The translations under genes and the position numbers were made by a program. From NCBI GenBank assembly GCA_002049455.2, contig KV918804.1, positions 1 through 64,000 of the forward strand: a stretch of DNA of 64,000 bases, given 5' to 3'. The notes below the pieces were generated by a model, which saw nothing but the letters and a program-made list of their open reading frames with translations, searched no databases and was not told where the DNA came from. This document shows positions 54,261 through 64,000 of this stretch, one piece after another. The DNA is from Porphyra umbilicalis. Taxonomy: Eukaryota > Rhodophyta > Bangiophyceae > Bangiales > Bangiaceae. The first letter of the stretch is position 1, and every line of letters begins with the position of its first letter.

Positions 54261-54673
54261 GTGCGGATGACGCCGGAGATGCCCCCAATTCTGGTGAGGC
54301 ACCGGCAGCGCGTCGGCACGACGGCTTGACGGTCGCCCTGTGGCAGTGCTGGCGAGTCCGCCACCATTGGCGTGCTCCCCACGTGTGGTTGCTGACTGGC
54401 CACCTATGTTCTTTTCCTTGCAGCTGCCCTACGAGCTCATGCCCGCGTGTTCTCTGTGGTCCCTTTGAGCGTCAAGCTGAACGCTCTGCTGCTCCTGTCG
54501 TAGGAGTCTGGAAGACGAGCGTTGTGGCCATCCGTCGGTTCCAGCACCGCGTTTTGCCAGGACACCTGCCCGTTCCACGCCGCTGTCTCCCGTCGACCAC
54601 TTGCACCTGACGGCCCCGCGTGCCTCGCACCCGGACTGCCGACCATATATGTCCGCTACTTGCGGTTGGGAGC
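54261..54673. other. Upstream region of the GTP cyclohydrolase gene
   Basis: Composition rises to gene-like GC. Promoter or 5' UTR is expected. No separate ORF is supported. Confidence 0.45.
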
Positions 54674-55725
54674 ATGCATGATGCTGCGCCCGCAGACGGT
54701 GGCGTTCCACCTGCCAAACGCGGACCGGGGGTGCTTGCTGCTGCCGACTGCGACGCCGCTGCGCCGACGGTGCCGACGCTGGCCCCCATAGGCAGCGCCT
54801 CTGCCGCCTTGCCTCCCCTCAGTGCACCAGGGGTGCAGTCGCCGGCGGGCATGAACGGTATGGCGGGCCTTGTGAATGGCCACGCATCCGTGCCTGGGGC
54901 CCTCCGCCCGCTCGCCACCCTACCGGGGTCCTTCCCCCCCATTGGCCACTCTCCCACCGGTGCTGCCGCCAGCCTTCCACCGCTGTCGCACGCGGCGGCC
55001 AACGGGTCTGCGACGGTGGCCTCAACGGCGGGCGGGGCGGCGGCCGCTTCACCCTCCGTCGCTGGCGCGTCTGCCCAGCTCGTCGCAGCCGCCGGGGCGG
55101 CGTCCTCCCCCCCCCCGACGCCCCCCCCGGCGGCTCCCGCAAGCGCAAGCACATGAGCGCAGACGAGCGCACGTCGACGATTGCCCGCTCCGTCCGCACC
55201 ATCCTCGACTGCATCGACGACGACCCGGCGCGGGATGGCCTGATCAAGACCCCCGAGCGCTTTGCGGCAGCGCTGCAGTTCTTCACGTCGGGCTACACCC
55301 AGGCGGACCCGTCGACGCTCGTTGGCGACGCGGAGTGGGACGAGAACCACAGCGAGCTCGTGTTGGTGCGGGACATAAGCATCTTTTCGTTGTGCGAGCA
55401 CCACCTAGTGCCTTTCCACGGCAAGGTGCACATTGCGTACATCCCCAACGGCAAGATTGTTGGGCTGTCCAAGCTCGCCCGCCTGGCCACCCTCTACGCG
55501 CGGCGGCTGCAGGTGCAGGAGCGGCTGACCACCCAGATTGCTGACGCGGTCGCCAACATCCTCAACCCGCTGGGCGTTGCGGTGCTCGTCGAAGCCACCC
55601 ACATGTGCATGGTCATGCGCGGCGTGCAAAAGGTCGGGGCTTCGACCGTGACGCATTGCATGCGGGGGGTGTTCCGGACGGACCCGGCGCTACGCAAGGA
55701 GTTTATCAACTTGGCGACGCGATAG
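54674..55725 (+). CDS. GTP cyclohydrolase I (with long low-complexity N-terminal extension)
   Basis: Converts GTP to dihydroneopterin triphosphate, the first step of folate and tetrahydrobiopterin synthesis. The catalytic part, from about 55,140, has [20 protein letters not shown], then [14 protein letters not shown] with the zinc-binding Cys and His, [20 protein letters not shown], and [10 protein letters not shown] with the second zinc Cys. These are all standard for a unifunctional homodecameric FolE/GCH1. The ATG at 54674 opens a roughly 145-residue Ala/Pro-rich extension ([19 protein letters not shown]). This lies one frame away from the catalytic part ([20 protein letters not shown]), and the change falls within the C9/C8 runs at about 55107-55130. 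If that extension is not translated, the ATG at 55153 would still give a nearly complete enzyme. No intron is needed. Confidence 0.93.
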
Positions 55726-56319
55726 TCTGGCGGGGAGGGAGGAAGAGCGAGGGCGGTGGAGGAGCCTTGCTTTCTTACAGCAGAGTAGCGGGCCGACGAC
55801 ATCGCAGGGGGGTGCGAGCACTGCCGTGCTGGGTCCTCACTTTTTTTGTTTTCTTCGTTGCTCCTGCCCATACACACACCCGTTGCGTACGCGCATGGTC
55901 ATGGAGGCGAGCCGGACCATACAAATACCATCCACGGGGTCAGTGTCGTCATACGGCAGTCGTTGGTTGTGGCTCCAGTGGCGGCCTGAGGGCGCGTGGA
56001 CCATACCATAGAGGCATTCGTGGTACACGACGGCGACATCACAGCCTGTCAACGCAATCCAAGGCCGTCCGCGCCGTGTTCGAGCGCTGACGCCTGCTGT
56101 CCGCGCCACCCAGGTTAGTCGTCCGACCAGGCCTACGCCAAACACCAAATGAGGATGGTATGCCTGCTGGCGACCACAACGAATACAAAAAACTGGCTGT
56201 ACACGCACCCGCCCCAAAGGCAGCGTCCACACAAGCCCACTCACAGCTGCTCCTCTGGCTACCTGTCGCACACTAACCCCCCCCCACCCCGCGCGGCCAC
56301 AAAAAACCCGTGGACCCGT
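55726..56319. other. Region between converging genes
   Basis: Holds the 3' flanks of the GTP cyclohydrolase gene (+) and of the VAP-like gene (-). No further gene is recognised. Confidence 0.5.
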
Positions 56320-57224
56320 TCACAACAGGACTTTGGCCAGCACCCCCGCCGCCGCACACATGGCCACCAGCGTGTAGGCGCTCACCCCCCCCCCAGCGGG
56401 GCCGTCACGACGGCCGACGCGTCCCCGTCCGCACCGCCGCCCGTGACGCGCGCGACCGCCGCCGCCTCCTCCGCGTCGGCAGCCGCACGCCGGAGGCGCT
56501 CCAACTCCCCGCGCCGCGCCGCCACGTCGGCGCGCGCGGCGGCCAAGGCCGTCGCGAGCTCCGCCTCCCGCGCGGCCACCGCCTCGAGCCGCCGCCCGAC
56601 AGCCTCGTCGGCGGCAGCGGCGACCGCGCGGGGTGGGGCACCCCCGCCCGCCAATGGCGGGGGCGACGCCGCCAACGGCGCCGGCGGCGGCGCCGCGGCC
56701 GCCGCCGCGCGCGCGTCGGCGAGCACTGGCGGCGACGGGACGGTGGGGGTGCCCCCTCCCCCCCTCCCCCCCCCCCCCTCCCCCCCTCCCGCCGCCACGC
56801 GCAGCTTGTACGACTCGACGGCGGGGGAGCGCCAAAACGCCGCGTCGAGCTCCCCCGCCCACCCGTCGGGCACCCGCGCGGCTTGGACGAGGAACTTGTC
56901 GCGGCTGAGGCTGTCGCCGCCGCCGCCGCCGCCGGCCGACGCGCCCGCCGCCGCGGGTGCCGCAGACGGCAACGGTGGCAGTTCCGACAGGCAGATCTGC
57001 ACGTCGACGCCGCAGCCGGCGGGCACGAGGCCCGTGTTGGGGCGCACGCAGTAGCGCGTCGGCCGCGTCGTCTTGATTTTGTACGCGACCGCCGCGGGGG
57101 GGAACGACCCCCCGCCGGCGGCGGGCGCCGCCAGGTGCAACACGGACGACGCGCCGAGGGTGACGGCGCCAAAGTGGATGCCCGCTGGCACGAGCGTCAA
57201 CAGGGGGGGGTCCCCGCCGGCCAT
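56320..57224 (-). CDS. VAP-like MSP-domain protein with C-terminal membrane anchor
   Basis: VAPs are tail-anchored ER proteins that bind FFAT motifs and build membrane contact sites. The protein starts MAGGDPPLLTLVPAG. The MSP domain includes KIKTTRPTRYCVRPNTGLV, which matches the 'K.KTT.P.RYCVRPN.G' hallmark of VAP, then VDVQICL and DKFLVQAARVP. A Gly/Pro/Ala linker follows, then a coiled coil (EAVGRRLEAVAAREAELATA). The expected single membrane segment (SAYTLVAMCAAAGVLAKVLL, stop at 56320-56322) is in a different frame, reached at the C11/G11 run near 56385-56395. Without the run-length change the protein would lose its anchor, so a sequence-length error is the simpler reading. Confidence 0.87.
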
Positions 57225-58085
57225 GGCCGCGCCGCCGTGGCGGAGGCGGGGGGTGGGGGGGGAAGGGGGGGGTGACGCGCCAACGCGCGCGCACGCGCCA
57301 CGGGCGGGTGGGGTCCGTTGGCGGGCGCCGGACCGCCCACCCGTCGGGGGGTGGGGAAAGGCGGGGCGGGCGGGCGGGCGGCAGCACCGCAACGCGGCTG
57401 TGCACAAGCGCGGGCGCCCCCCCCCCCCGCCGCTGCGGGACGGGCGCGCGCGCTGACCGCAACGCGCGCGGCGCGGCGCGGCGCGGGTCGGCCGACGGCT
57501 CGGCGCGGGGGCGAGTCGGGGGGCGGGCGCCGGCGCCACCCGCACCGCGCCGACGCCGGCCGCCCGTGTGCGCGCCGCACGGTGCGGGGCGGCCGCCAGT
57601 GCACGGCGGAGGGCGGGCGGGGCGGGAGAGGGAGGGAGGGGCTGCCCGACCGCCCCGCGGCCGCCGCGTGCCGGCGGCGGCGCCGCGCTGGCGCAGCGCG
57701 GCGAGCGGGCGCTCCCGCCCCGCGCGTTGGGATGGGGGTGCGCGCCGCCGGTCGGGGGTCCCCACCAAACCCAACGCTGCAATAATGGCGCAGATCGCGC
57801 GGAATTGGTGGATGCAGTCGGGGCCCGTGCCCAGACGTCTGGTCGGGACCCGGTGCATTCCCGACGTGCCGCAGACCCGAGGCGATCGCGGTGGGGGCCG
57901 CGTCGACGTGGCTGGAACGCCACCACCACCGCCTCTTCCCACCGGCGTGGGTCTGACCGCGCTCTCCACGGCGGGGGTGTGTCTTGTCCGACGCGCCCCT
58001 CCTCTCCAGCACCTAGACTCACCGGTGGAGCTCGTCGCTACCGCCCCGTGTGTCGACCGCCCCGGCGTGGTGCACCCGGCTGGCC
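57225..58085. other. Shared divergent promoter region of the VAP-like and PsbP-like genes
   Basis: About 860 bp between two divergent starts. GC is extreme, and open frames in all directions are Pro/Arg/Gly-rich. A TATA-like box is not evident. Confidence 0.45.
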
Positions 58086-58984
58086 ATGGCCTTCCTCCCG
58101 CCGCCCGCGGGGCTGGCGGCGACGCGCCGGCGGATCTCCCGCGCCGGCACCGCCGGGCGCGCGGCACCGCCGCGGGCGGTGGCGATGCCCCCCCCCACCC
58201 CCTCCCTCCCCTCGCCCGCTGCGTCGTCCCCCGCCGCGGCGGGCGGCCTCACCCGCCGGGCGGTGCTCTCCACCGCCGCCGCTGCCGCTGCCGCCGCCGC
58301 CGCCGCCCGCCGCCCGCCGCCCGCCGCGGCAGCCACGCCCACCCAGTCCCCAGCGGCGCCCGTGCAGGCAGCCGACGCGGTCGCGGCGGCGGCCGCCGGC
58401 TCGACGCCCGCGGCGTCGCCCCCACCTCCACCCCCCCCGCCGGCGGCGCCACGTCCGAGTACGTCGGCCCCCTGTCCCTCGGCTACTCCTTCCGCTACCC
58501 GACGACGTGGTCGGCCAACAAGAAGCCCATTAAAACGCACCTCTCAGAGGTGATTGTGTCGGCGCCCAAGGGGTCCTCGGCGAGCGTCGGGTTGGTCGTG
58601 GATGGGCCGCTCAAAATTGGGAGCATTGAGGAGTTTGGCACCCCCGACGCCGTCGGCGCCAAGGTCCTCGCCCTCGAGCGCAAGAAGGACAGCACCAAGG
58701 ACGTGCGGCTGGTGCGGACGGCGTCAGAGACGCTGGGAGTTGGCGGCGGCGCCGCCGCTGCCGCCGGGGTGGGGCAGCCGGCGGGCCTCGGCAATGGCGT
58801 CGCGTACATTGTCGAGTACGTGGTCGACTCGTCGCGGGGCGTCAAGCACTTTGTCGCCAAGGCGACGGTCGCGGCGGGGCAGCTGTACGTGATGACGGCC
58901 ACGTGTAAGGAGGATGAGTTTGAGGCGGCGCGCGGGGGGCTCGAAACGGTCCTCGCGTCGCTGCGGGTGGCGCCCAAGGTGTAG
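58086..58984 (+). CDS. PsbP-domain thylakoid-lumen protein
   Basis: PsbP-family proteins sit in the thylakoid lumen and assist photosystem II or its assembly. The N terminus MAFLPPPAGLAATRRRISRA looks like a red-type plastid transit peptide. LTRRAVLSTAAAAAAAAAAA follows, a twin-arginine lumen signal. The PsbP domain starts at EYVGPLSLGYSFRYPTTW and continues LSEVIVSAPKGSSASVGLVV, SIEEFGTPDAVGAKVL, HFVAKATVAAGQLYVMTATC and LETVLASLRV. The leader and the domain lie in two frames, which meet in the C-rich tract near 58425-58440 (C9). The family call is firm; which PsbP-like subgroup it belongs to is open. Confidence 0.9.
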
Positions 58985-59412
58985 GCAGCCGCGCGTCTGT
59001 CCACGAGTGGGGGACGGTGGGGGGTGGCAATGGGAATTGCAGCGACGCTACGGGATGGACGACGATGGGGGGGATTCAGGCGGTACGGGTGGCGAGTACC
59101 GTTAGAGCGTAGGGTGGGCGCCCACATCCTACGGCGCGGCTGGGAAAGGTCAGTGGGGGCGGCGCGGAATGGCGCGCCCGACGTTGGTGCGGCACGCGCC
59201 CGCCCGACCGGGGCGGACAGCGCCACACCGTGCGTGCGCGGCCGTGGCAAGCAAAGAAACCGTCCCTGTGCGTTTTCTTTCCCAACGTGCGCCCGCGCGC
59301 CGCGCCTGCACGGCGCGTGTCGGACGGCGGGCACCTCTGTCAAGGCAAACAAAGCAGCAGTGGAGGCAACAAGGAACAAGAAACAGTGCAAGCGCGTGCG
59401 GCGCGGGCGCCC
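58985..59412. other. Region between two converging genes
   Basis: Nothing recognised apart from the expected 3' flanks. Confidence 0.5.
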
Positions 59413-62400
59413 TCAGCTGCGAATCAGCAGCGGCTTGTCGGGTAATCTGGAGAGCCCCGTTGACACCTTGCGGGCGCCCGCCACCCCATAGCCGCGCCCG
59501 CCGGCGGCGGCCCCCCCCCCCGTGCGTACGTGCTCGACGGCCAGGCACACCAGGTGCGGGGCAATGGCGCGGCGGGCCGGGTCCCACACCTCCGCCTCGT
59601 CTTCAAACCACGCCGCGCGGCCGTCGATGCACTCCCCGACGCGCCACGAGGCAAACACGTCTGGCTTGACGCCGAGCCGGTTGGCGACGGCACCGCGCAG
59701 GGCGGCAACCGTCAGCCCGCCGCGGGGCACCGCGAGCATGACGGGGGTGCCGAAAAAGACGGGCGCGTCGGTGCGCGCCAATGGCGCCGCGTTGCGGCGG
59801 GCGGCAACGTGGAGGATGGGCACCACCAGCTTGGCGGGGGGGGGCATGCCCGACCCGTCGGTGACCACGAGCGGCACGTCGGTGCTACCCCGCTCGTCGA
59901 CGCGGATTGGCTCGACCCGCAGCTCCGTGCCAGGCTCGACCATGTGGGGGTTGGGCTCGACCACCTCGGATGCGTCGACGGGCGTGTCGACAATGTGGCC
60001 GCGAATGTCCAGCAAGCGGAGCCGGGTGCCACGCCCGAGGCTCAGGCGCTCTCGGACGGCCGTAAATACGCGGCCGTACGTGCTATGGCGGGGCACGAGC
60101 ACCGAGAAGGAGACGGGGCGCGTGACGGTCACACCACTCTCCACCGTCACCTTGTCCGTGGCCGCCGCCGACGCTGCTGCCGATGCATCCACCGCGCCGC
60201 CATCCGGGCGGTAGACGACGCGCACCTCGGCGTTGCCGGCAAACTCGCGGGGTCCAAACTCTGCAACCTCGTACCAGAGGATGCCCTTGGAGAGCACCGC
60301 ATTATTGGCCTGCAGCGTCGACAGACCCACTCGTCGGCCAATGGCCGACAGCGATGGGCCCCGCGTTGGTGGCGTGGCGGGAGTGTCGGCAACCGCCGCC
60401 GGCGACCGGCTATCCAGCTCGGGGCCACCCAGCGGGGTGGACGATGACGTCAACCACGAGCCCGTCACCGGCGTGATGTTCGGCAGCATGTTCGCCAACG
60501 ACGGATGGCTGGATGCAAACAGGCGTTCGGGGCGGGCGAAATCGGAAAAGTCGTCGTGCGCAAAGAAGCGTAACTGGTTGGCCGGTACCGACAGGCGGAG
60601 GGCGGCGGCTGCCTCCTCCAAGACCATGTCGAGGGAGTCGGTGGAGAGCAGCTCGAGCGTGAAGGTGCCCTGGGAGCCCACAAAGTCGCTGCTCCACCGC
60701 TCCCGGAATTCGACGATCACCGCGTACCGCAGGTAGTTGTAGTAGTGTAGTGCCGTCGGCATCGGCCGCCCACCGAGGGGCACCTCTGCGCGCTCTGACA
60801 TGGAAAGGGCGGGCTGCCGCTCTGCTCGCGGGAGCGCCAGCGTCGTACTCACCTCGTTGGCGTGTGACTTGAGCTCGACCACCAGGATGTCGCCACCCAA
60901 GTTGAGCTCCGCCCGTACTAGCGTCATGAAGGGAGAGACCGGCTCCACCGTCTCCAGCTTCACTTCCTCGTACACGGTGGCGACCGCGTCGGCCGTTTGG
61001 CCAGGGGGGACCGTAAGCCCACACACCCGGACAGCCGCCGGAATGAGGCCTCGCACAAAGCCGTCCTTCCACGCGAGAAACGTCCCTCGGAACACCAGGC
61101 GAGCCTCGTGTGGCAAGTACTGCTTGACAAAAAACAAGGCTGCATCGGGCGGTGCCACAGGCCACCGACGGGGAACGTGGGAGCGCTTGCGCTTGCCGAG
61201 AGGGAGTTTGTCACCCGCCGCGCGGACCACCGCGTCAGCCGGTGGTGCCGCACCTGGACTGGGGCCTTCCAACGACGGGGAGCCCGATGGAGGGGTGATG
61301 GACGACGACTCGAACGTATGTGTCGAGTACAGGCCGTCTCGGTCGGCAATCAGGTCCGGACCTGTCAGCACCTGCGCATAGATGCGAAGCTCGTCTGCTG
61401 CAGGCCGGGGGGTAGAGTTGCGCGTGATACGCAGAGGTACGGCAGGTGGCTCCAGCACCCCGTCGTCTACCCCATTCGCGACGAGCCCTTCCGGCCGGGT
61501 AGTCGAATTCTCCCGCCCGCTGCACTTCCACAAGCGCAGCCAGCCGATGGCCTCCGCGTCGTCCTCGTCCCGGCTGCCGTCGCTCACGTTGTCATCGCCC
61601 CCCGCCACGGCAGGCGCCTTGGTCGGCTCCACTGCCTTCATCCCATCGCCGTCCGCGTCGCCGTCCACATCGACAACCGGGGATGCTGTCGGCACATCCT
61701 TTCGTCTCTTGGCCTTGGGGGTGTCCCGGTCGGAAGCGGGGGTCGTGGTGGTAGGGTCCTCAGGCGGGTCGCCACTCTTGACCGTGGCGGGGGAGCTGCT
61801 CTCTGCTGCGGGCGCAGACTTGGCTTCCTGCGCCGGTTGCCAGCGGGAAACCACGCCCGCTCGTATCAGAGCCCGCTTGAGGTCCAGGAGCGTCCCATCG
61901 CGACGGACGCGGATGGGCGGGATTTTGGACCAGCACAAAAGGTCTCCGGTCACGTGCTCCTTCAGGTGCGCATCGGTTGCCACGAACACATCCCGGTACA
62001 GATGGGCGTCGGCAGCGCGGGCGCGCCGCGCGGCTTCCGCGGCTTGGTCCTCCGCAATTCGCGCCGTCAGCGATGCCGGCACCTCCTCCTCCGGCTGCAG
62101 GAGGTCCTTAACCCGGTCTTTGCGGACGTACTGGAGCATATACGCAGACGAGAAGCGACAGTTTGGTGGCCGCGCCCGAATGGTCCGCACCATGGGCGCG
62201 GCCGGTAACGGCAAAGAAGCAGACGGCAACGAAGAGGGCGATGGGGAAGTGGTTTCCCCTGTCGTAATCTCCGCCACGGGCGGATCCGGGGTGTCGGTGT
62301 TAAGGCCGGGGGCGTCCGTTGCGGCGGTGATGACGTTGTAGTTCTCATCGCCGTCAAAGTTGCCCTCCCCCCTAAAGATGCGCGGCAGATGCACACCCAT

Positions 62401-64000
62401 CACATCAGTGCCGTCGTTGAGCATGTTGGACACATCAATCTCAGGGCTTGGGCTCCGCACCACCCGCGGCGGTGACGACGACGGCCGCGACTGGGGTGAC
62501 GGCACGGGCGGGAGCGGCGGCGGGGAGAGGCCAGTCGGGCTCTCAGGCAGGACCTCAGGTGGCGGCAGCGGCGGCTGGTGGGGGCCCCCAAACCCATAGT
62601 TGGCGTCTAAGGCATCCGCGGCCAACACGCACGTGACGGTCTCGTCATCAAACTTGAGCCAAGAGCCGCCAGGGCCGTCGGGTCGAATGTACGCGCAATA
62701 GTGGCCCGTGTCCACATCACCGATGTGCACTAGCACCGTGTGCAGCACATACACATCGTCGCCGCCACCCGGCACGCCGTCGGGACCCTTGACAAATGGG
62801 CTCAGGTCGATCTCGTCGCCGTATTCAAAGTAGTCGTTGATCTTGACCTGCACCGGCGGGTCACGAGCAAAGTCATAGTCAAACCGCTTGAGGTGCAGCT
62901 GCAAGACGGGCGGCAGAGAGGTAAACCGGACACCCTTCTCCGCACGCTGAAGCTCATCAAATCCGTCCGCCCGAACGCGGTTGTCGCCGTCCATCAGCTC
63001 CACCTGCGTGTAGGCCGCAAACGCTTCGAGGACCCCCCGCAAGCCCGACACGGTCAGGGAGATGTCAAAGAAAGACTCGCCCCGCTCCGAGCTGTACGCT
63101 ACATCCAGGCAGCGGATGACGTTGGCGGTGCGACCTTGGAAGAGTGTCTCCACAAAGTCCCTGGGTGGCGGTGGACCGAGGGCGTTCTCATCGGTAAGGC
63201 GTCGCGGACCGTCCCCATCCCGGAGCGTCGCGTCGGCCAGCTCGCCACGTTCCGTCTCGTCTTCATCGTCGACGCTGGCCACCAGAAAGCTGCGATTTGT
63301 CGCCGCCACCGACAACCGGTCGCACAGAATACGGTTGAGCTCCTGTGCGTCGTGCTGCTGGAACAGCTCCGCCGAGTCCCACCCGAACGACTCGGTCAGG
63401 CGCTTTGTCCGCACCGCCGTCGGGGCCGTTTGCAGGCCGTGGAACACCTTTTGCAGCTCGTGGCACTGGTACACCGACGCTGGCACCTTGTCCGCCCCCG
63501 GCGTGCCTTCGGGGGGCGGAATTGGCAACGCATACACCAGCCGCCGGAAGCCCGGTACGCAGTACAGCATTTGGAGTAGGGAGTTTAGGTAGCACGTCGC
63601 GCCCTGGTTTCGCAACCCGACGTAGCCCGTCTCGGCGCGCGAGTCCCAGTCAGGCAGCACCGTGATAGGCCCAACCGACGCCACCAGTTGCACGTGCGCA
63701 TCAATGTGCAGCGCTGGCGCATCGGACAATGAGATGCCACGAGCGGGACGCACCGACGACAGCGCGATAAAGTCCTTGAAGCCCCAATCCGACTCTTTGG
63801 GCGTGAAGACGTGCGTCGCATCCTTGAAAAAGTCGCTTGGCCGCACCCCGTCCGCCGTGCCGCCCCCATTGCCACCGGCGTCCCCCACTGGTGGCCGTAT
63901 CAGCACAAGCTTGAAGGCCGTCGGTCGGGTCCAACTGCTGCCCCGCCGCAGGCGCGGCAGCGACGCGTCACCGCCCTCGGCGGCCGGTGACGCCACCGGC
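59413..64000 (-). CDS. Ubiquitin-specific protease of the USP7/UBP12-13 type, partial at the N terminus
   Basis: The gene enters from the right edge and ends at 59413, giving more than 1520 aa without an intron. First comes the C-terminal part of a MATH domain (SDFFKDATHVFTPKESDWGF, FIALSSV). Then the USP catalytic domain: Cys box GLRNQGATCYLNSLLQMLY, QQHDAQELNRILCDRL, and the His box VDTGHYCAYIRP, then SWLKFDDETVT. A low-complexity insert follows (about 62,600-62,250). Then come the USP7 C-terminal ubiquitin-like modules (MLQYVRKD, FVKQYLPHEARLVFRGTFLA, WYEVAEFGPREFAGNAEVRV) and the end LPDKPLLIRS. USP7 and its plant relatives remove ubiquitin from chromatin and signalling proteins, mainly in the nucleus. 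The true start lies outside the window. Confidence 0.95.
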   Translation of the reverse strand, partial: PVASPAAEGGDASLPRLRRGSSWTRPTAFKLVLIRPPVGDAGGNGGGTADGVRPSDFFKDATHVFTPKESDWGFKDFIALSSVRPARGISLSDAPALHIDAHVQLVASVGPITVLPDWDSRAETGYVGLRNQGATCYLNSLLQMLYCVPGFRRLVYALPIPPPEGTPGADKVPASVYQCHELQKVFHGLQTAPTAVRTKRLTESFGWDSAELFQQHDAQELNRILCDRLSVAATNRSFLVASVDDEDETERGELADATLRDGDGPRRLTDENALGPPPPRDFVETLFQGRTANVIRCLDVAYSSERGESFFDISLTVSGLRGVLEAFAAYTQVELMDGDNRVRADGFDELQRAEKGVRFTSLPPVLQLHLKRFDYDFARDPPVQVKINDYFEYGDEIDLSPFVKGPDGVPGGGDDVYVLHTVLVHIGDVDTGHYCAYIRPDGPGGSWLKFDDETVTCVLAADALDANYGFGGPHQPPLPPPEVLPESPTGLSPPPLPPVPSPQSRPSSSPPRVVRSPSPEIDVSNMLNDGTDVMGVHLPRIFRGEGNFDGDENYNVITAATDAPGLNTDTPDPPVAEITTGETTSPSPSSLPSASLPLPAAPMVRTIRARPPNCRFSSAYMLQYVRKDRVKDLLQPEEEVPASLTARIAEDQAAEAARRARAADAHLYRDVFVATDAHLKEHVTGDLLCWSKIPPIRVRRDGTLLDLKRALIRAGVVSRWQPAQEAKSAPAAESSSPATVKSGDPPEDPTTTTPASDRDTPKAKRRKDVPTASPVVDVDGDADGDGMKAVEPTKAPAVAGGDDNVSDGSRDEDDAEAIGWLRLWKCSGRENSTTRPEGLVANGVDDGVLEPPAVPLRITRNSTPRPAADELRIYAQVLTGPDLIADRDGLYSTHTFESSSITPPSGSPSLEGPSPGAAPPADAVVRAAGDKLPLGKRKRSHVPRRWPVAPPDAALFFVKQYLPHEARLVFRGTFLAWKDGFVRGLIPAAVRVCGLTVPPGQTADAVATVYEEVKLETVEPVSPFMTLVRAELNLGGDILVVELKSHANEVSTTLALPRAERQPALSMSERAEVPLGGRPMPTALHYYNYLRYAVIVEFRERWSSDFVGSQGTFTLELLSTDSLDMVLEEAAAALRLSVPANQLRFFAHDDFSDFARPERLFASSHPSLANMLPNITPVTGSWLTSSSTPLGGPELDSRSPAAVADTPATPPTRGPSLSAIGRRVGLSTLQANNAVLSKGILWYEVAEFGPREFAGNAEVRVVYRPDGGAVDASAAASAAATDKVTVESGVTVTRPVSFSVLVPRHSTYGRVFTAVRERLSLGRGTRLRLLDIRGHIVDTPVDASEVVEPNPHMVEPGTELRVEPIRVDERGSTDVPLVVTDGSGMPPPAKLVVPILHVAARRNAAPLARTDAPVFFGTPVMLAVPRGGLTVAALRGAVANRLGVKPDVFASWRVGECIDGRAAWFEDEAEVWDPARRAIAPHLVCLAVEHVRTGGGAAAGGRGYGVAGARKVSTGLSRLPDKPLLIRS

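Noticed and set aside
55153-55725. GTP cyclohydrolase starting at 55153 as the whole gene
   Set aside because: The coding-like stretch and the conserved KRKH segment continue upstream. I kept the longer model with a run-length problem but note the shorter one as possible.
1-64000. CRISPR arrays, bacterial operons, rRNA and tRNA genes
   Set aside because: No spaced direct-repeat arrays and no recognisable rRNA or tRNA sequence. Introns, LTR elements and organelle presequences show a eukaryotic nuclear region.

Overview
This window is nuclear DNA of a GC-rich eukaryote with spliceosomal introns. It is most likely a plastid-bearing alga, and my best guess is a bangiophyte red alga such as Porphyra/Pyropia. 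That guess is inference. It rests on very GC-rich coding DNA with few short introns, two plastid presequences starting MAFL (Phe near the N terminus is a red/glaucophyte trait), a PsbP-domain protein with a twin-Arg lumen signal, a plastid-type CDP-DAG synthase and a tyrosinase. GC-rich gene islands alternate with lower-GC stretches full of transposons.

Layout. About 0.7-2.5 kb: a probable peroxin PEX2 (+). 2.6-5.2 kb: a secreted tyrosinase (-). 6.3-7.5 kb: two abutting non-autonomous inverted-repeat elements, then a 138-bp tandem duplication. 8.0-16.9 kb: a broken Ty1/copia-type LTR element on the - strand, carrying a TA-flanked MITE, a second inverted-repeat element and a pogo-like DDE transposase gene (+). 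17.0-18.4 kb: an inverted-repeat element holding GC-rich DNA. 18.5-23.7 kb: a second broken copia-type element (+) with a clean 5-bp target duplication. 23.7-28.7 kb: gene-poor, with one uncertain Ala-rich ORF. 28.7-30.0 kb: CDP-DAG synthase (+). 30.6-31.3 kb: a tiny three-exon gene resembling cytochrome c oxidase assembly factor COA3 (-). 32.5-35.0 kb: type II NAD(P)H dehydrogenase (-, three exons). 35-41 kb: gene-poor, with MITEs, a foldback and a minisatellite. 41.1-42.9 kb: secreted GH113-like glycosidase (+, three exons). 43.4-44.8 kb: TrmL-like tRNA methyltransferase (+). 45.3-47.0 kb: DnaJ protein (-). 47.0-48.4 kb: TPR protein (-). 49.3-51.4 kb: PH-domain CAMK-like kinase (-, four exons). 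53.0-54.3 kb: a hAT-type MITE with a perfect 8-bp duplication, a near-perfect foldback and 130-bp tandem repeats. 54.7-55.7 kb: GTP cyclohydrolase I (+). 56.3-57.2 kb: VAP-like MSP protein (-). 58.1-59.0 kb: PsbP-domain protein (+). 59.4 kb to the right edge: a USP7/UBP12-like ubiquitin protease (-), cut by the window.

The host genes are ordinary housekeeping and organelle genes (peroxisome, plastid lipid, respiration, tRNA modification, chaperones, ER contacts, pterin synthesis, ubiquitin). They do not form an obvious pathway cluster. Three things stand out. In six host genes the family-matching reading frame changes exactly at a C or G homopolymer. The TrmL intron carries a G-run at its donor side and a C-run at its acceptor side. 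The tyrosinase carries Tyr/Pro repeats that could be its own substrate. I found no CRISPR array, rRNA or convincing tRNA.
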